Below, one piece after another: positions 1-11,934 of a stretch of 64,000 bases of DNA. The stretch's first letter is position 1. Each line of letters begins with the position of its first letter. Source of the DNA: Saturnia japonica. Its lineage: Eukaryota > Arthropoda > Insecta > Lepidoptera > Saturniidae. Position numbers and translations under genes: made by a program. The stretch spans positions 1,736,001-1,800,000 of the forward strand of contig CM065323.1 of the NCBI GenBank assembly GCA_033032175.1. The letters are read 5' to 3'. A model generated the notes under the pieces. The model was not told where the DNA came from. It searched no databases and worked only from the letters and a program-made list of their open reading frames with translations.

Positions 1-411
1 TTAAAAGATAAGCGTATACTCTCGCTGACTTTTTTGTAGGTCTTTTTAATGTCTACAATCATGTAGTACATAAGTTTGATATATCTCTTATGGTTTACTA
101 AACGTAAGTCATTTAAGCGCCCGAATTGATTCACCATGACCATGTTTTTATTTATTTGTGCGGAACCCTAATTCTTTTTCTAAGATAAATATATAACTCC
201 CTATAACATCAGCTATCTATCAGTGAAATTCCCGTCTAAATCGGTCCAACCGTTTAGGAGATTACCCGGAACAAACAGAAAGACAGACATACAAAAAATT
301 TAAAAATTGGTGTTTTGTAATATGTATCGTATATACTTTCATATGCATTAGTAAAAACTGCTATTTTGACATTACAAACAGACACTTCAATTTTATTAAT
401 TGTATAGATAC
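1..411 (+). repeat. Interspersed repeat family C, copy 1 (5' part outside window)
   Basis: The sequence matches the copies at 27188-27672 and 48719-49234 (reverse). Shared blocks are a stretch around CCCGAATTGATTCACCATGA, a 'cggtccaaccgttt' core and a 3' end reading 'acagacacttcaattttatt'. The core resembles the 3' region of RTE-type non-LTR retrotransposons, which I infer as the origin. No coding capacity remains. Confidence 0.75.
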
Positions 412-1065
412 GGTGTTCATCAATGGACGGAGTGATTCAATCCACTCAAGCGTCCAAGCATACCATAGTATCCAAATAAAATGTAGCCTCATACGTCCAC
501 GGATACTACAGTATCCACAGCGACGAGTTGTCTTTAGCTCCATCTAGTTTAATATGCGATTTTGTTTGGTCAGTAATTATATATTATATGAATAGCTGAT
601 TAAATAATTCGATGAAAAAACACGAGATGGCAGTGTAAGATATTTTCACAAAAAAATGATAAATTTTTAACTTCAGTTGACTCGTGTGACGTACAATTGT
701 CAGTAATTATATCCTAAGTACAGTACTACAGTTTTGTTTTATTTATCTTACAAGTGTTATACATCAAAATAAACTAGAAGATTTGTACTTCACGATTATT
801 TTGACATATCACAGTTGTATGTGATAAATCTAATGTAATTTTAACTTCAAAATATTGTTGATTCGAAAAAAATGGTTCATAAACGTTTTGTGTAAATTGG
901 CTGAAATATGAAGTAACGGTTATTGTTGGAGATTTCGGAAAAAGTCATGATCACTGGGAGTTTTACTGGCGTGCGCCGCGTAAACCGATAGAGTTATATA
1001 TATTACGGAACTATTCCTCTTGAATGTGGGTATATATTGTACTCCGCTACGCGTGTCAAGTTTAA
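412..1065. other. AT-rich spacer, no gene seen
   Basis: I see no open frame with coding character on either strand. A short perfect palindrome (GGATACT-AC-AGTATCC, 501-516) is the only structure noticed. Confidence 0.5.
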
Positions 1066-1300
1066 AATAACATAAAGAAATCCTGAATTGCGGTTGTGAA
1101 ATTTCTTAATAATTTAGTATAATCTTATTGACGAATAACTTTCGGATATATCAAAACGTCTTTGGCATGAATTCGTGAGGCCACACGAGTTCGTCATATG
1201 GTGTATGTAGATGATGCGAGCGGATTGTTGTTGGTTTAAATGCGTTTTCCATCTATTATTAATTGGACTTTGACATATTTTTGTGGCAAGGGACCTTTTT
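1066..1300 (+). repeat. Repeat family I, copy 1
   Basis: It pairs with 4262-4505 in direct orientation. Shared landmarks are 'aaatcctgaat', 'ttcgtgaggccacacgag' and a closing 'tttggactttg'. The copies are diverged and noncoding. Class unknown. Confidence 0.55.
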
Positions 1301-1574
1301 AGGCGAATTACTGTGTCCGACTTCTCCCTATCATCATATAGGTACCTGCCAACCTTTCATTCTTACCTGAAAATATTCAGGCAAACTTAGTTTAGCGTTT
1401 TGTTTATATTAGCTACTCTCGATTGGTGATAATTTTGAAAACTGCATTAGAGTTATTAAAGAAAAAAAAAATTATTTAATATTTAATTAAAAATAACCTT
1501 GCAGAGATATGCAATGGCAACCCTATTACATTTTATTTAATAACACAAGACATTATATGGCATAAAAAATACAT

Positions 1575-2720
1575 TTCAAAATCAAAATCAAAATAATCTT
1601 TATTCAATTTAGGCCCTATACTTATGAACGTCAAAACACTACTGCCGGTTCGGAAAATATCCCAGACATCGAGAAGAACCGGTAAGAAACTCGATTAGGT
1701 TTATCTTTTTTTTTTTTTTCTTAACTGTACAAACGTTACAAATATAACAGGTACAATAATAATATATTAGTGGATGCACGGAGAGGGAGTCACTTCCAGA
1801 CATCACTATTATTCACATAATGATCCACCCTTTAATAACATTTTGACAGTAAAACCCGCTTGACATGGTCCTTGAACTTGTTTTCCGGTAAATCAGTAAT
1901 GTGCTTCGGGATCTTGTTATAGAACCTAACACTATTACCTAAAAAACTTTTATTAGTCTTACTAAGTTTAAAACACGGTACGACTAATTTATCTTTATTT
2001 CTAGTATTTAAATTGTGCCGATCTTGACAAAATCCAGCTTGTCTAAGTTTTTACGGACGTACATTAAGTTATCAAAGATGTATTGGGAAGGCAAAGTTAA
2101 AATACTAAATTCCTGGAACTTTTCTTTGGTGATTCGCGGGGTTTCATATTGTAAATTGCTCGAACTGCCCGCTTTTGTAATATAAATATGGTATCTACCT
2201 CAGCTGCTGAACCCCATAGAAAATACCGTAAGACATTAAGCTATGAAAGTAAGCGAAGTAGACTAACCTAGCAGTGGCAATATCTGTTAACTGGCGAATT
2301 TTGCGTACTGCGAATGCAGCAGAACTTAATCTTCCCACCAAAGTTTTAATATGCGGACGCCACTGTAATTTTGAATCAAGGGTAATGCCCAAGAAGACAT
2401 TACCATCAACTAAGCCTACTAAATTCCCTTCTATCTTGATACTACTATCAACACGCCGAACGTTGGGCAAGACAAATCTCATATATTTGGTTTGTTTGCA
2501 TTTAGTAGTAAATTATTTAAAGCAAACCATTCAGAGATTTGAAATAAGGTGTTGTTTAATTACCTAAGCTCCGAATCTATTTTTTTTCTCTTTGAATATA
2601 AGTGAAATGTCGTCTGCAAAAAGAACCATGCCAGCATCATTTTCAACCACGAAACGGATTATCAGGAAACTCGATGGGGGTAGGTCAACCGACGCCGGAT
2701 CTTGTACTATAATGTTTGTT
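1575..2720 (-). pseudogene. Non-LTR retrotransposon 3' fragment with reverse-transcriptase remnant
   Basis: Read on the minus strand, this is the end of a non-LTR retrotransposon pol gene. The reverse-transcriptase catalytic motif FADD is encoded at 2609-2620. Downstream, an open stretch (2195-2482) reads FLGITLDSKLQWRPHI and then a helical segment ending in YFAYFHSLMSYGI, typical of the region after the RT palm in Jockey/CR1-type elements. Frameshifts and stops lie between the two blocks (near 2490-2590), so it is dead. The 3' UTR runs to about 1575 and ends in short tandem 'aatcaaaatc' units, as expected for a non-LTR tail. The 5' end is missing beyond about 2720, the usual 5' truncation. 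The clade is inferred, not proven. Confidence 0.8.
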
Positions 2721-3009
2721 TATCTATTAAGGTTCCTCTTGATTTGCCGGACAATTATTTCGAGGATAAATACGTTTTACTTTCAAAAGGTTATTTATTA
2801 TACGGTGGATGATTACGTGAATGATAAATGAATCCCTCGCCGTACGTCCGCTAAAATAATATCATTATTAACTGTAAATACGGATAAGACACGTGAAGGC
2901 ACAAGCTTAATCACCATGCCAGCTTAGACTTTCAAAGGCCTAAAAATTCACAGTTTTATATTAATATTATTCCTACATTAATTAGCTGGCTACAAGAACA
3001 TTTGTCAAG

Positions 3010-3110
3010 TGTTAGGGTTTCCTCATGATGTTTTCCTTCACCGTTAGTCGATAATATTTTACCAATACAAATTGTAAATGTACGCGAAATCCGGACTCGA
3101 ACCTGCAGAT
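3010..3110 (+). repeat. Repeat family F, fragment
   Basis: It contains the family F landmark 'gatgttttccttcaccg' followed by a 'ggactcgaacctgca' stretch, as in the copies at 24078-24245 and 32158-32358. Confidence 0.5.
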
Positions 3111-3552
3111 ATCGATTTGATAATCTACTGGCCTAAGCAATTTGACCGCCATGATTATATTCTTAAGTTTTGGATATCGATATTCAATTTTTGAAAAAAA
3201 AAAAACTGTGAGACATGAATTGTATTTAGCGGAAGAACTCTGAAAGGTTTTATGTGTATCAACGAGCGCCGTCATTATGCACCACCACGACACGTACCTG
3301 CTACGGCAAGAAAGTTCTGTTCTGTACATGTCGAAACAAATTCCGTTGCTTTTTATTACTTTTAAAAACAGTTACATTTTAAAGGCATATCAGATTAATT
3401 ACAAGGTATTGTTTGCTTGATAAAAAATATAGTTTTAATTTTAAATATATATTACGTATTTTCTAAATACAATTATCTCATTCATTAAAAACAAATTGAT
3501 AATTTTACTAAAACATATCGATCGTGGCAGAAGTTTGTACAAAATAAAATAT

Positions 3553-3604
<52 letters not shown>

Positions 3605-3613
3605 TATATATAT
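3553..3613. repeat. (AT)n microsatellite
   Basis: An uninterrupted AT dinucleotide run of roughly 45 bases is followed by a shorter one. It directly precedes the retrotransposon fragment at 3785. Confidence 0.95.
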
Positions 3614-3784
3614 TGTTTAATCTACCATATAACATATTGTTATTAACTTGTATTTTTAGAATATTTATATTTTCATATCGTTTTATTATATTTAATTTTA
3701 GTAGCTCAGTTTTGACTTCCGTTAGTTGAAAGGAAATGTCGTTTATTACTCTGTTGAGTATTTGTTTACTTTTTATGTTTCGTT

Positions 3785-3975
3785 TGCACGATGTTCTTGG
3801 GCAGTGAACATTTATCTTTTTAAAGCTTACTGCCACACGCTGTATACATGCAGCCTGTTGGTCAACTATTCGCGGAAGGCTATAAATACCTTAAGATTAC
3901 AATATAATAACGCCTTCAGAGTGCTGTTGGGGCTGGCTCGGCACTGAAAGGACAGACAGTCAGCATTGAACTACG
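3785..3975 (+). pseudogene. Non-LTR retrotransposon RT C-terminal fragment
   Basis: The plus frame ending at 3947 reads FKAYCHTLYTCSLLVNYSRK followed by INTLRLQYNNAFRVLLGLAR. This conserved C-terminal block follows the RT domain in several insect LINEs (a tyrosine/cysteine patch, then a QYNNAFR-type motif). Only about 60 residues remain, the frame stops at 3945, and no RT core is present upstream. It is a short dead fragment beside a microsatellite. Confidence 0.7.
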
Positions 3976-4261
3976 AAACAAATCGGTTGTGCTAACTGAA
4001 TATAATGTTTTATAATGTAAAACAACCCTTAAAACTTAAATAAGAAAAGTTTAACAGTATGCACTTAGGCGTTACAATCATACAATTATTTTCTCTATCT
4101 AACTATAAACAAAATTAAGGGGAAAAAAACGTTGTCGTTGAAATATCTATTTCATTGTAACTAAAAAACTTGCTTACAAATTCAATCGATATGCTTAACT
4201 ATTATAAATATTACGTTTGTTCATGAAACGATCGCTTTATCTGAATTATTATATTTATCGC

Positions 4262-4505
4262 ACGGTATCAATAAAATCCTGAATCGCGATAGTGATATTT
4301 TTTTATAATTGAGTATAAGTAGATAGTCAATAACATATAAAGTGGCTGGTGACTGTCGGTTGTAATGGTGATATGTCGTAGTAAAAGTTCGTGAGGCCAC
4401 ACGAGCTTGTCTCTACGGCATGGCAGCCATTGCGGATCGGAAGTTGTTGGTAGAATAGCGCGTTAATTTGCTATTTGGACTTTGGACCCTTAATAAAAAG
4501 ATTTT
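4262..4505 (+). repeat. Repeat family I, copy 2
   Basis: Direct partner of 1066-1300, sharing 'aaatcctgaat' and 'gttcgtgaggccacacgag'. Noncoding. Confidence 0.55.
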
Positions 4506-4539
4506 CATTCGGTCTAAATTTTATTAATTGGAGCCATGA

Positions 4540-4680
4540 TGACCCAGCAGTGGGGCGTTTACGGACACGGCGTTGACTGTTGACGTTGTAGATTCGAATC
4601 GCTACACTGAGCCTGCTTTTAGCTTTTCGGTGAAATAAAGCATCGAAATGGAATCGTATATGGGTGCCCTATAATCATAG
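4540..4680 (+). repeat. SINE-like element, tRNA-derived head (candidate)
   Basis: A 'gacccagcagtggggcg' A-box-like stretch lies about 45 bases before 'gattcgaatc', a B-box match. The spacing fits an internal RNA polymerase III promoter. A cloverleaf cannot be closed, so this is a SINE head rather than a tRNA gene. No second copy is visible here. Confidence 0.35.
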
Positions 4681-4813
4681 ATACTGTCATGCCATTCGCT
4701 GTACACTGAACACAGTACAGGTTAAAATGTATTAGAAAAAATACAGAAAGAATATTTTTATCAAGCACAACATTAATCTATTGAGAAAACAATAAACGCC
4801 ACTTATATATATA

Positions 4814-5540
4814 CAGTAAAAGATCCCTTTTCACGCTTCCTTCATCCGCGTTTTCACTATTCGCGGATTTAAAAAAATGCGACCCAATTCCTATATTCGC
4901 GGCTAAAGATTTCTTTATTCGCGGATCTAATCGGTACATTGACTGCTTTGACTGCAAATATAACCAGAATTGCTATGCAAAATATGACTGATAAAATGAA
5001 AATAAATTTCAATAATAATTTGCCATTCTGTTTATTTTAACAAAAGAACATAAAATAAGACTGACAGTTGAATTAGCGATGAAAATATAGTATTTTCGTA
5101 CTATATTATTTTTCTATAATTTATAGTACAATTGACTAAAATATAATACGATTAAAGATCTTAGTGAGGGTTTAAGAATGGCAAATGAGCTTTGTGATTC
5201 CTTTATGTAAATTGATCCGTCTACGGAACGAAGTGTTACTATTAAGAGGCAAATTGCTAATGCCACTGCTGAATAAGTCTGAATTGAAGGAGCTTGTAAA
5301 ACCTGCCAAGCAAGGAAAAAGTACAAAATCCTTTAAAACATTGCCTATGCCTGAAAATAATAATTAATCAATGTGGTCAAAAACTTCAATTACATTCATT
5401 TTTTATATACTGGTCTTTTATTTTGTCACCTAGGAACGTATCCTCTATAAACCCATATAAATTACCATTCCTTATTCACGGTTTCTGTATACACGGCATA
5501 TTTAAGGAATATATACCCCGTGAATAAAGAGCTTTTATTG
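4814..5540 (+). mobile_element. pogo/Tigger-like DNA transposon relic
   Basis: The ends at 4814 and 5540 form inverted repeats matching at about 19 of 24 bases, flanked on both sides by TA (4812-4813 and 5541-5542), the Tc1/mariner-pogo target. Beside the left end, 'attcgcggat'-type units recur, a style common in Tigger subterminal regions. The interior (about 5160-5280, plus) can be read in two frames as a broken peptide containing IDPSTERSVTIKRQIANAT, which looks like transposase-related coding remnant but is too short to assign. The open frame at 5185-5367 is not a gene. About 727 bp, non-autonomous. Confidence 0.6.
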
Positions 5541-5604
5541 TATACTAATATACAACGAAAGCTCTTTTTATTTTTCATTCATAAATATTTCCGGTTCATA
5601 GTTC

Positions 5605-5830
5605 TCGTGGCGCAGTAGTAGTAAACGCTACTATTGAACCGAGAGGTCGCGGGTTCGATCCCCGCCCATGACTGACTTTGTGTGATGACCATAAATGTCA
5701 CTTGTGTGCGTCTGGGTGTTAAATATCTATATAATATGTATGTATATCAGCTGTTTAGTTACCATAAAGCTACAAGCTTTGCTTAGTTTGGAATTAAATG
5801 ACCGAGTGTGAAAATGTGTCTTAAAAAAAA
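5605..5830 (+). repeat. SINE family A, copy 1
   Basis: A tRNA-related head ('cgtggcgcagtagtagtaaa', B box 'gggttcgatcccc' near 5650) is followed by a body with 'tgtgtgatgaccataaatgt', 'atcagctgtttagttacca' and 'gctttgcttagtttggaatt', ending in an A-rich run. The same body recurs at 45470-45672 and 59325-59515, so this is a SINE and not a tRNA gene. Confidence 0.85.
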
Positions 5831-6309
5831 GTATTATAGGTAGTAAAGGAGCTAGAGTAACCCTACAATACTTACTACTTACTTAGTACTTACTTACTGC
5901 ACGAATTAATAAATAAGATACTGATATTATTCTTTTCATCTTGAGAAAAAAATTTTTGGCTTATAGTGGTTGAACAGCTGGCTGGCTGCAGCCCCCTTCC
6001 CGACCACCCTATAAAAATTTCCTAACTACGCTAATGATATACTCGAAGAAATCATAGTGTAGAGGTGTTAATATATTTCGAATGTTACCAACGCGTGAAT
6101 TATTTTATTATTATTGCTGGTAACAGAGACGAAACACATTTATTTGACACAGTTTTGACACACTTTTTGACAGAACAGAATAGACATAGACAAACATACA
6201 ACAAGAACGCTATCATCAGATCTGCCACACACTAGATTATCAAATTACTATACTAAAAATATTTTTATTTTGTTAATTAAAGTACACACTTTAAATTTTT
6301 TTGTTTTAG
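5831..6309. other. AT-rich spacer, nothing recognised
   Basis: Short 'acttact' repeats at 5870-5895 are the only regularity. No coding signal. Confidence 0.5.
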
Positions 6310-6738
6310 TATACAGATTACATCCCAATTGTGACTGATTCTGGGGGCAGTAGTGATACTTATGACTCTCTTTCAACAAGCAGTGATTCTGACAGTTTCG
6401 CTAGCATACCCTCGTTAAAGGAAACCGTGGAGTCTCAATTTTCAGATGTCGTGAATAATTTTAATGTGGTGCACATAAATGGTCAAAGTATTCCAGCACA
6501 CTTCTGTGATATGTTGGCAAGTTTTGACAATAAAAACATTCATGCTATCCTCATCTCTGAGGCATGGCTCAAGCCATGTCTTTCATCTAGTTCATATTCA
6601 CTGGCTGGGTATCAGTTAATTAGAAATGATCGTACGAGTGGTGTTGGTGGCGGGCGGTGTAGCGATATACTTGCGCACACATATTCAGTTTCATGTTGTT
6701 GATATGTCGTCACAACCACCGCCGCCAAGCGTTGGATA
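6310..6738 (+). pseudogene. Non-LTR retrotransposon endonuclease N-terminus, frameshifted
   Basis: An open plus frame (to 6702) begins with a Ser/Asp-rich leader. It continues VVHINGQSIPAHFCDMLASF and ILISEAWLKPCLSSSSYSLA, then GYQLIRNDRTSGVGGG. This is the N-terminal endonuclease (EEP/APE fold) of a CR1/Jockey-type element; NGQSI and SEAWL match the family's metal-binding Asn and Glu motifs. At about 6655 the frame slips by one base; the other frame continues GGVAIYLRTHIQFHVV and stops at 6738. The rest of the endonuclease and the whole RT are absent, so only the 5' part of the element survives, opposite to the usual 5' truncation. Confidence 0.75.
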
Positions 6739-7370
6739 AGTAGGTACCTATGTATACCAGTGCGAGAATGAAAAGTTGGCACTGCCGATCTCTCGAACTA
6801 AAACCGCCATCTCAAAATATCATTTTACTCGCTGTGATAATTATTATACCTACTCATTGCACTTTACACTCGGGAGTTATAAGTTTGCATCTTCGTGTTA
6901 TTATTGAGAAAATGCTAGTTTACAATCATGTCGAAAGTGATTAAATCAATTAAAATCATTGGGCCAAGCGCGTCAATTTACACTTTGCTTATACATACAC
7001 ATCACTGGAGCATAATTTTGCAAATAAATATTCTAGATATACCAAGACATCATAAATTGAGTTTTTAATTAGTTTTGAAACTTCATTACTTACGGTTTAT
7101 TTTTCTTCGCAAAATCCACCATATAAACAGATTGGAATTCTATTTCACCATCGAATACCGACATTTTTACGTTCTTTTATAAAAAATAATAGGTACATAA
7201 ATAAAATTATTTATTGTGTCAGATGTGACAAATATTTTTGACGATTTTTTTTAATGCCATGACAATATATTTTTAATGCGTCAAAAAGAAACAAAAAGTT
7301 TTTGTAATATCTACCTACCTGCTTTCTTTGCTTTCCTGAATCATAAGAGAGGTAAGGGAGAGGTTATCTT
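6739..7370. other. AT-rich spacer, nothing recognised
   Basis: No repeat partner and no coding frame was recognised. The open frame at 6750-6944 has no supporting features. Confidence 0.45.
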
Positions 7371-7374
7371 TAAA

Positions 7375-7560
7375 GATTTATCTTACTTAGGGCAGCCCTA
7401 CTGGTGGAATACCTCCACACTACAGAAGATTGCAGCCAAATAACCTTATGTTGTGTTCCTGCGGTGAGCAGGGTTTCCAGAGATCCAAAACTCCATGATA
7501 CTATGGTATTATAAGTGTCCATAGGCTACAGTAGCCGCTTACAATCAGGAAGGGCAGTAT
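7375..7560 (+). repeat. Repeat family G, copy 1
   Basis: Landmarks are 'ctactggtggaatacctcc', 'ctacagaagat', 'gccaaataacctt' and 'gtgtccataggcta'. It matches 24475-24620 (same strand) and 48220-48390 (opposite strand). Noncoding, class unknown. Confidence 0.7.
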
Positions 7561-7707
7561 GCATGTTTGCCACCTTTGTAAATTTGTACTTAAAAAAATT
7601 CGTAAATAAGCAACATTGGCACTCCTTGTTCAGAAAGTAGCATAGTAAGTTTCTGGTAGAGTAGTTATGAAACTATAAGGTTCCCACATAAAACTATATT
7701 TAAATGC

Positions 7708-7950
7708 CTACTCCTCATTAGATTAGTGGCCCTAAGCGCGACTGCTATGCTCTAGGCCCTGGGTTCGATTCCTTGGTTGAGCAGTGTTACAGGATTTTTC
7801 TGTAAAATTCTCAGTAGGAGCTCGGAGTTCGGCTTTGTATCCGATTAATGGCAATAGGCTCGCCCACCAATATCCAGTGAACTGTGGGTGTACATTAGTA
7901 CACTCTGCCAAACCCTTCGGCGATACAGGCGTAATGGTATGTTATGTTAT
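7708..7950 (+). repeat. SINE family B, copy 1
   Basis: The head has an A-box-like 'tagtggccctaagcgcgac' and B box 'gggttcgattcc' (7760-7771). The body includes 'aaattctcagtaggagctcg', 'cgattaatggcaataggct' and 'gatacaggcgtaatggtat'. Four more copies lie on the minus strand (16578, 20861, 40708, 52477). Confidence 0.88.
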
Positions 7951-8019
7951 TCCTTTAATTTTTTTTTTTTTAGTTATGCTATTCTACTATTTTAATAGCT
8001 GACAATATTTCAAAAATAG

Positions 8020-8621
8020 GGCCATCCATAAATTACGTCACACGAATTTCTTGATTTCTTGACCCTCCCCGTCTTTGTCTCAGCTGGTCACATTTGTGAG
8101 ACCGCCCCCCTAGTGTGATGTCACATATTTTGTAATTTTATAATTAGAAATTTATGAAATTAAAACAGCAGTGTTCGGAAATATTTTAATTTCCCTTTAA
8201 TATTTTCAATAAAATCGACATCAAATCAAACAGGTATCCAATTAAAAAACATAAATCACTTTAATGAAAGATAAAAACTTAATCACTAACTTATTTTTCT
8301 ACGAACTATAAAGGTAATATGTTTCAAATAATCGAGTTGTAAGTTGTTAATAAAACATTGCTATGTTCGAGATACAGAAGTCATTATTTTTCTTGATTAT
8401 TTTGACTAGAGCTGGATTGAGATTTAGTGCAACGAATTAGATGGCAATGGAAGCCACACATTCTTCGAGTATGGGGTTTTCGACTTAAAAGTTCTAATGT
8501 ACTTAGATATAGAATATTATATTTGAAAAAATGTGATGTCACAAAATTTGGGACTCCCCTACCCTTGTCGCACAATGTCACACTTCGTCGATCTAAACGT
8601 GTGACTAATTTATGGATGGCC
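8020..8621. mobile_element. MITE-like element with about 25-bp terminal inverted repeats
   Basis: The left end 'ggccatccataaattacgtc' is mirrored at 8598-8621, matching except for one missing base. The 602-bp interior has subterminal GTGATGTCACA motifs in both halves and no transposase frame; the overlapping open frames at 8384-8641 and 8427-8630 follow the repeat and are not genes. The termini resemble those of the element at 12568-13137. The superfamily is unassigned because no clear target duplication is visible. Confidence 0.65.
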
Positions 8622-11050
8622 ATCAGTTGAATTTGACACACACTGACATAGCAATGAAATTAAAAAAATAATAAGAAAACTGTTCATAGAAATTATTTAA
8701 TACAGAATTTACAATAATCGCGTTCATTTCACAAAATAAATGGATTCTTTTAATTATTATTATAATAAAAATTCACTGTATATCGGAAACTGTAAGAAAT
8801 AAAATGACCCATCTATTAGCCAATAAGGGGAGGCCATTGTTAGAGGTTTAAAACATATTTGCGCCATCTAGTAGATATCAGTAATACTTGAAACAGATCT
8901 ATGTACACGTAAATTAAATCGATTCGTATATATTTGCTCATAATTATAAATTAAAATACTAGATTTTACCGTAACTTCGTCTGCATGTTTTATGTTCGTA
9001 GGGTCATTCCAATAAATTGCAGAAAAAAAAACAGACAGTTATTTTTCGCATTTATAATATTTGTGTGGATTAATCTGTTGATAATTATCATCTTTGGTAT
9101 TGAACGTAGGTATCCTTAACACTATGTCGACGTTAACCTCGTTCCATTATCGTAAAAGAAATCCTACAAGTCTTTAAATCGATTTTATGATATCGATTCA
9201 AAAATATTACCATTGTGTACATGATATTGCGGTTAAAGTAATCTGCATTCTTAAATCAATATCACAGAATCGGTTTATCATATATCGATAATAATACTAG
9301 CATCGATTTTTGAAAACTCGATTTTAATCGATCCATAATGCTTTGCACTGCACACTACGTGTTCCGCCCATGAAGTAATAAACACGAATGAAACGTATAG
9401 TGAATTCACAGGTGTCAAGTTAATTCTAATGGTGGACAATCGTTAATGATTTACATAGTCAAGACGTTTACTTTCCTAATGATGTTAATTAGTAATTACT
9501 ATTATTAATAACTACTAATTTTCATAATCGAATAACATTAGTTTTATCAATTCACGTTTAGTCGTAAAATAAGAAGTATTTATTAAGAACTTGTATACTG
9601 ACGAGCTAAAAACAGTCCTCCAGACTTCAAATACCAATTTTTAAGTTGGTTGCTGCCTCCTAACAGATTAGTAATTATTAACGGTTATAATCGATTTATC
9701 TCGAGACATTCTCTTAATAGAATGATTACATTAATATATCTCATAATCGCCCACCACTAGTTAATCCAAGTATTTTTTGCTATCACGTCGGAACCTGTAA
9801 TGTACGATGGTACTCTGAAACCGGATGTATAATGTACTATGGTAATTTGAAACCGGTAATGCTTATCGTGTTCAGGATTTAATACGAGCATAAATATCAA
9901 CAATAATACTACAAAATCCAATTGTTCGGGTTATTTATAATTATTATGTGCAAACATATACGAAAACAGTACAACGATATCGCAATAATTATAATTATTT
10001 TTATTAATACTAGAGTTCTATTTCATTATGTAATTTACAATTATTCATCTCTATATATTATTGCTCAAAGGTGTTTTTTGTATTAAAGCCATATTATCTT
10101 CGAAACTTAATGATTCAAACATGCATTTTAATGCATGCAATGAAAAAAGCACCTCACAGACAGACAGTTCTATTTAACTATTCATCTTTAGTTTAGGAAC
10201 AATCGATATCAAAAAATAATTTGCAATGTTACTAGATAAATAAGATACAAATAGATTCATTTTAAAATCTCGTATTTTTTTTAATGAATTAAAATTCTTT
10301 TTTCATATATGTACTTAAAATTCCGGTTATTACAAAAGTATACAGTCTATGAATATAAAATCAATTATACTTTGAAAAGGTTTTTACAAACACACACACT
10401 TTAAACTTATAGGTTTTATGATATATTTAATATTTTCTGTAACATTTATTTAAAAACTAGATAAATTTCCAATTATACATGTATATATAACATGGCATCT
10501 TTACTTAGTTTATACATAAATAAATTTAAGCTCCTTATCATTCGCAAAACATGATATGTGCATCCTTCTATAAAATGTTATGAGATTCCATTGATTTTTA
10601 AGTTGAAGTCAATGCCGATATAATTTTTAAACAACATAGTACATTACAGTTCTTAAGTCATTTTTCAAAACACGTACATCGGTTCTAAAGCCGCGTTCAC
10701 ATCAAAAAATTTCAATAAAGTTTCGCTGAAAGGTAATATTAATACAAAATTTAATATAAAACATAATACGCTACTAACAGCTTGTCTATATGAAAATAAG
10801 AGGGGTTTCTGCTTAAACGTATATTAGGATTAAACAAAACAATGGATATACACAAGCTCCCTCATTAAAAGAACTTATTACAATGTTCAAAATATATTCT
10901 AAAGAAAAAGAACAGAACAATTTCCATTACTTTTTTCATTATTAAAACGTCCAAATAAAACCCCCACAGTCTTAATTAAGCCATCGTTATCTCTAACACA
11001 ATATAGACGAATGCAAATACGTACAATATTCTACAAATATATTTTATAAA
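8622..11050. other. 2.4 kb AT-rich intergenic sequence, no gene seen
   Basis: I found no exon-like frame, repeat partner or RNA gene. Around 9170-9330 several ATCGAT/TATCGATA words cluster, which may be chance in AT-rich DNA. Around 10300-11050 the base composition resembles UTR or intron sequence. Confidence 0.45.
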
Positions 11051-11052
11051 AA

Positions 11053-11250
11053 CTAACTACATTCAGTCGAGTCGTTTCGTCCACGTTTAATTTTACAGGG
11101 ATCTACCCAGAGTTTATTTGATATATTAAACATTAATTTCATACCCTCGGCAGAGTTTGCGAGTGTAGGCAGACATACCCCCTGCGAAATATTAAAAATT
11201 TCATTAGCCTTTGAACGTGTCCCCCTAGTATAATTTGCATCAAGAAACAA
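11053..11250 (-). CDS. Unrecognised open frame, possible terminal exon
   Basis: A 65-codon minus frame includes TRGTRSKANEIFNISQGVCL and FNISNKLWVDPCKIKRGRND and ends in a stop at 11053-11055. Its mixed, hydrophilic composition is less biased than that of neighbouring chance frames. It has no convincing start codon and I recognise no family. It could be a last exon entered through an acceptor around 11230, a TE remnant, or chance. It is not part of LAMTOR1, whose stop codon is at 12290. Confidence 0.15.
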   Translation of the reverse strand: MFLDANYTRGTRSKANEIFNISQGVCLPTLANSAEGMKLMFNISNKLWVDPCKIKRGRNDSTECS

Positions 11251-11930
11251 TCGGGTTTAACATAGATTATCAACGAGTGAATTATTTCCTCTGCATTTTT
11301 GATTATTATTAAAGGCAACTGGAATGGCGTCTCATATTATTTCAAAAGCCGATTACCACATGGTTCTCAATCGTTCGTGTATCCTTGGCTTTATTACCTG
11401 ATGAGACATTTGATTTTTTTTTTTCCTAATGCTTCATATTTTTTGTTACTAGACGTTATCTTTGGGGAACTTTAATCACCGATATATTTGGTTTTATAAA
11501 CATATTGCAATACTGTTTTTATTTTTACAATCTTTCCTTTCATAACAATGAATCGTAATTAATGAAAACTTTACAATCAAAGTGAATATAATTAGGCAAC
11601 AGCGTTTTTCTTATAAATATAGAGATGTGGTAACAATAAAATGTTAGTTTTATTACTTTCTTCAGAAAAAAAGACAAATGTAATGTTTTCTATATACAAT
11701 TTATATACAGGTAACATAACTAGCCAATAAAAATTTCAATAGTTATTTGGAGATTGCACACGAATTTTATAAATAAATTCACTTGTCTGTCACAATAAAA
11801 CAGTTTTCTTTCATGTTAATAACGTCCGGCCGCCGAAACTCCGGACACTAAATTCGGTTCCAGCTGTATGTTAAAGATAAAATTAAATAGTAGGTATTAA
11901 AACAGTTGGGTAATAAAAGTGGTATAATTC
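11251..11930. other. AT-rich spacer, nothing recognised
   Basis: No coding or repeat signal was recognised before the fold-back element at 11935. Confidence 0.45.
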
Positions 11931-11934
11931 CGGG

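Noticed and set aside
3496..3836. Overlapping frames with Ile-Tyr repeats
   Set aside because: Translation of the (AT)n microsatellite.
5605..5680. Apparent tRNA gene (B box 'gggttcgatcccc')
   Set aside because: The same head is followed by the same 150-base body at two other sites, and the cloverleaf does not close; it is a SINE head. The same reasoning applies to the family B heads.
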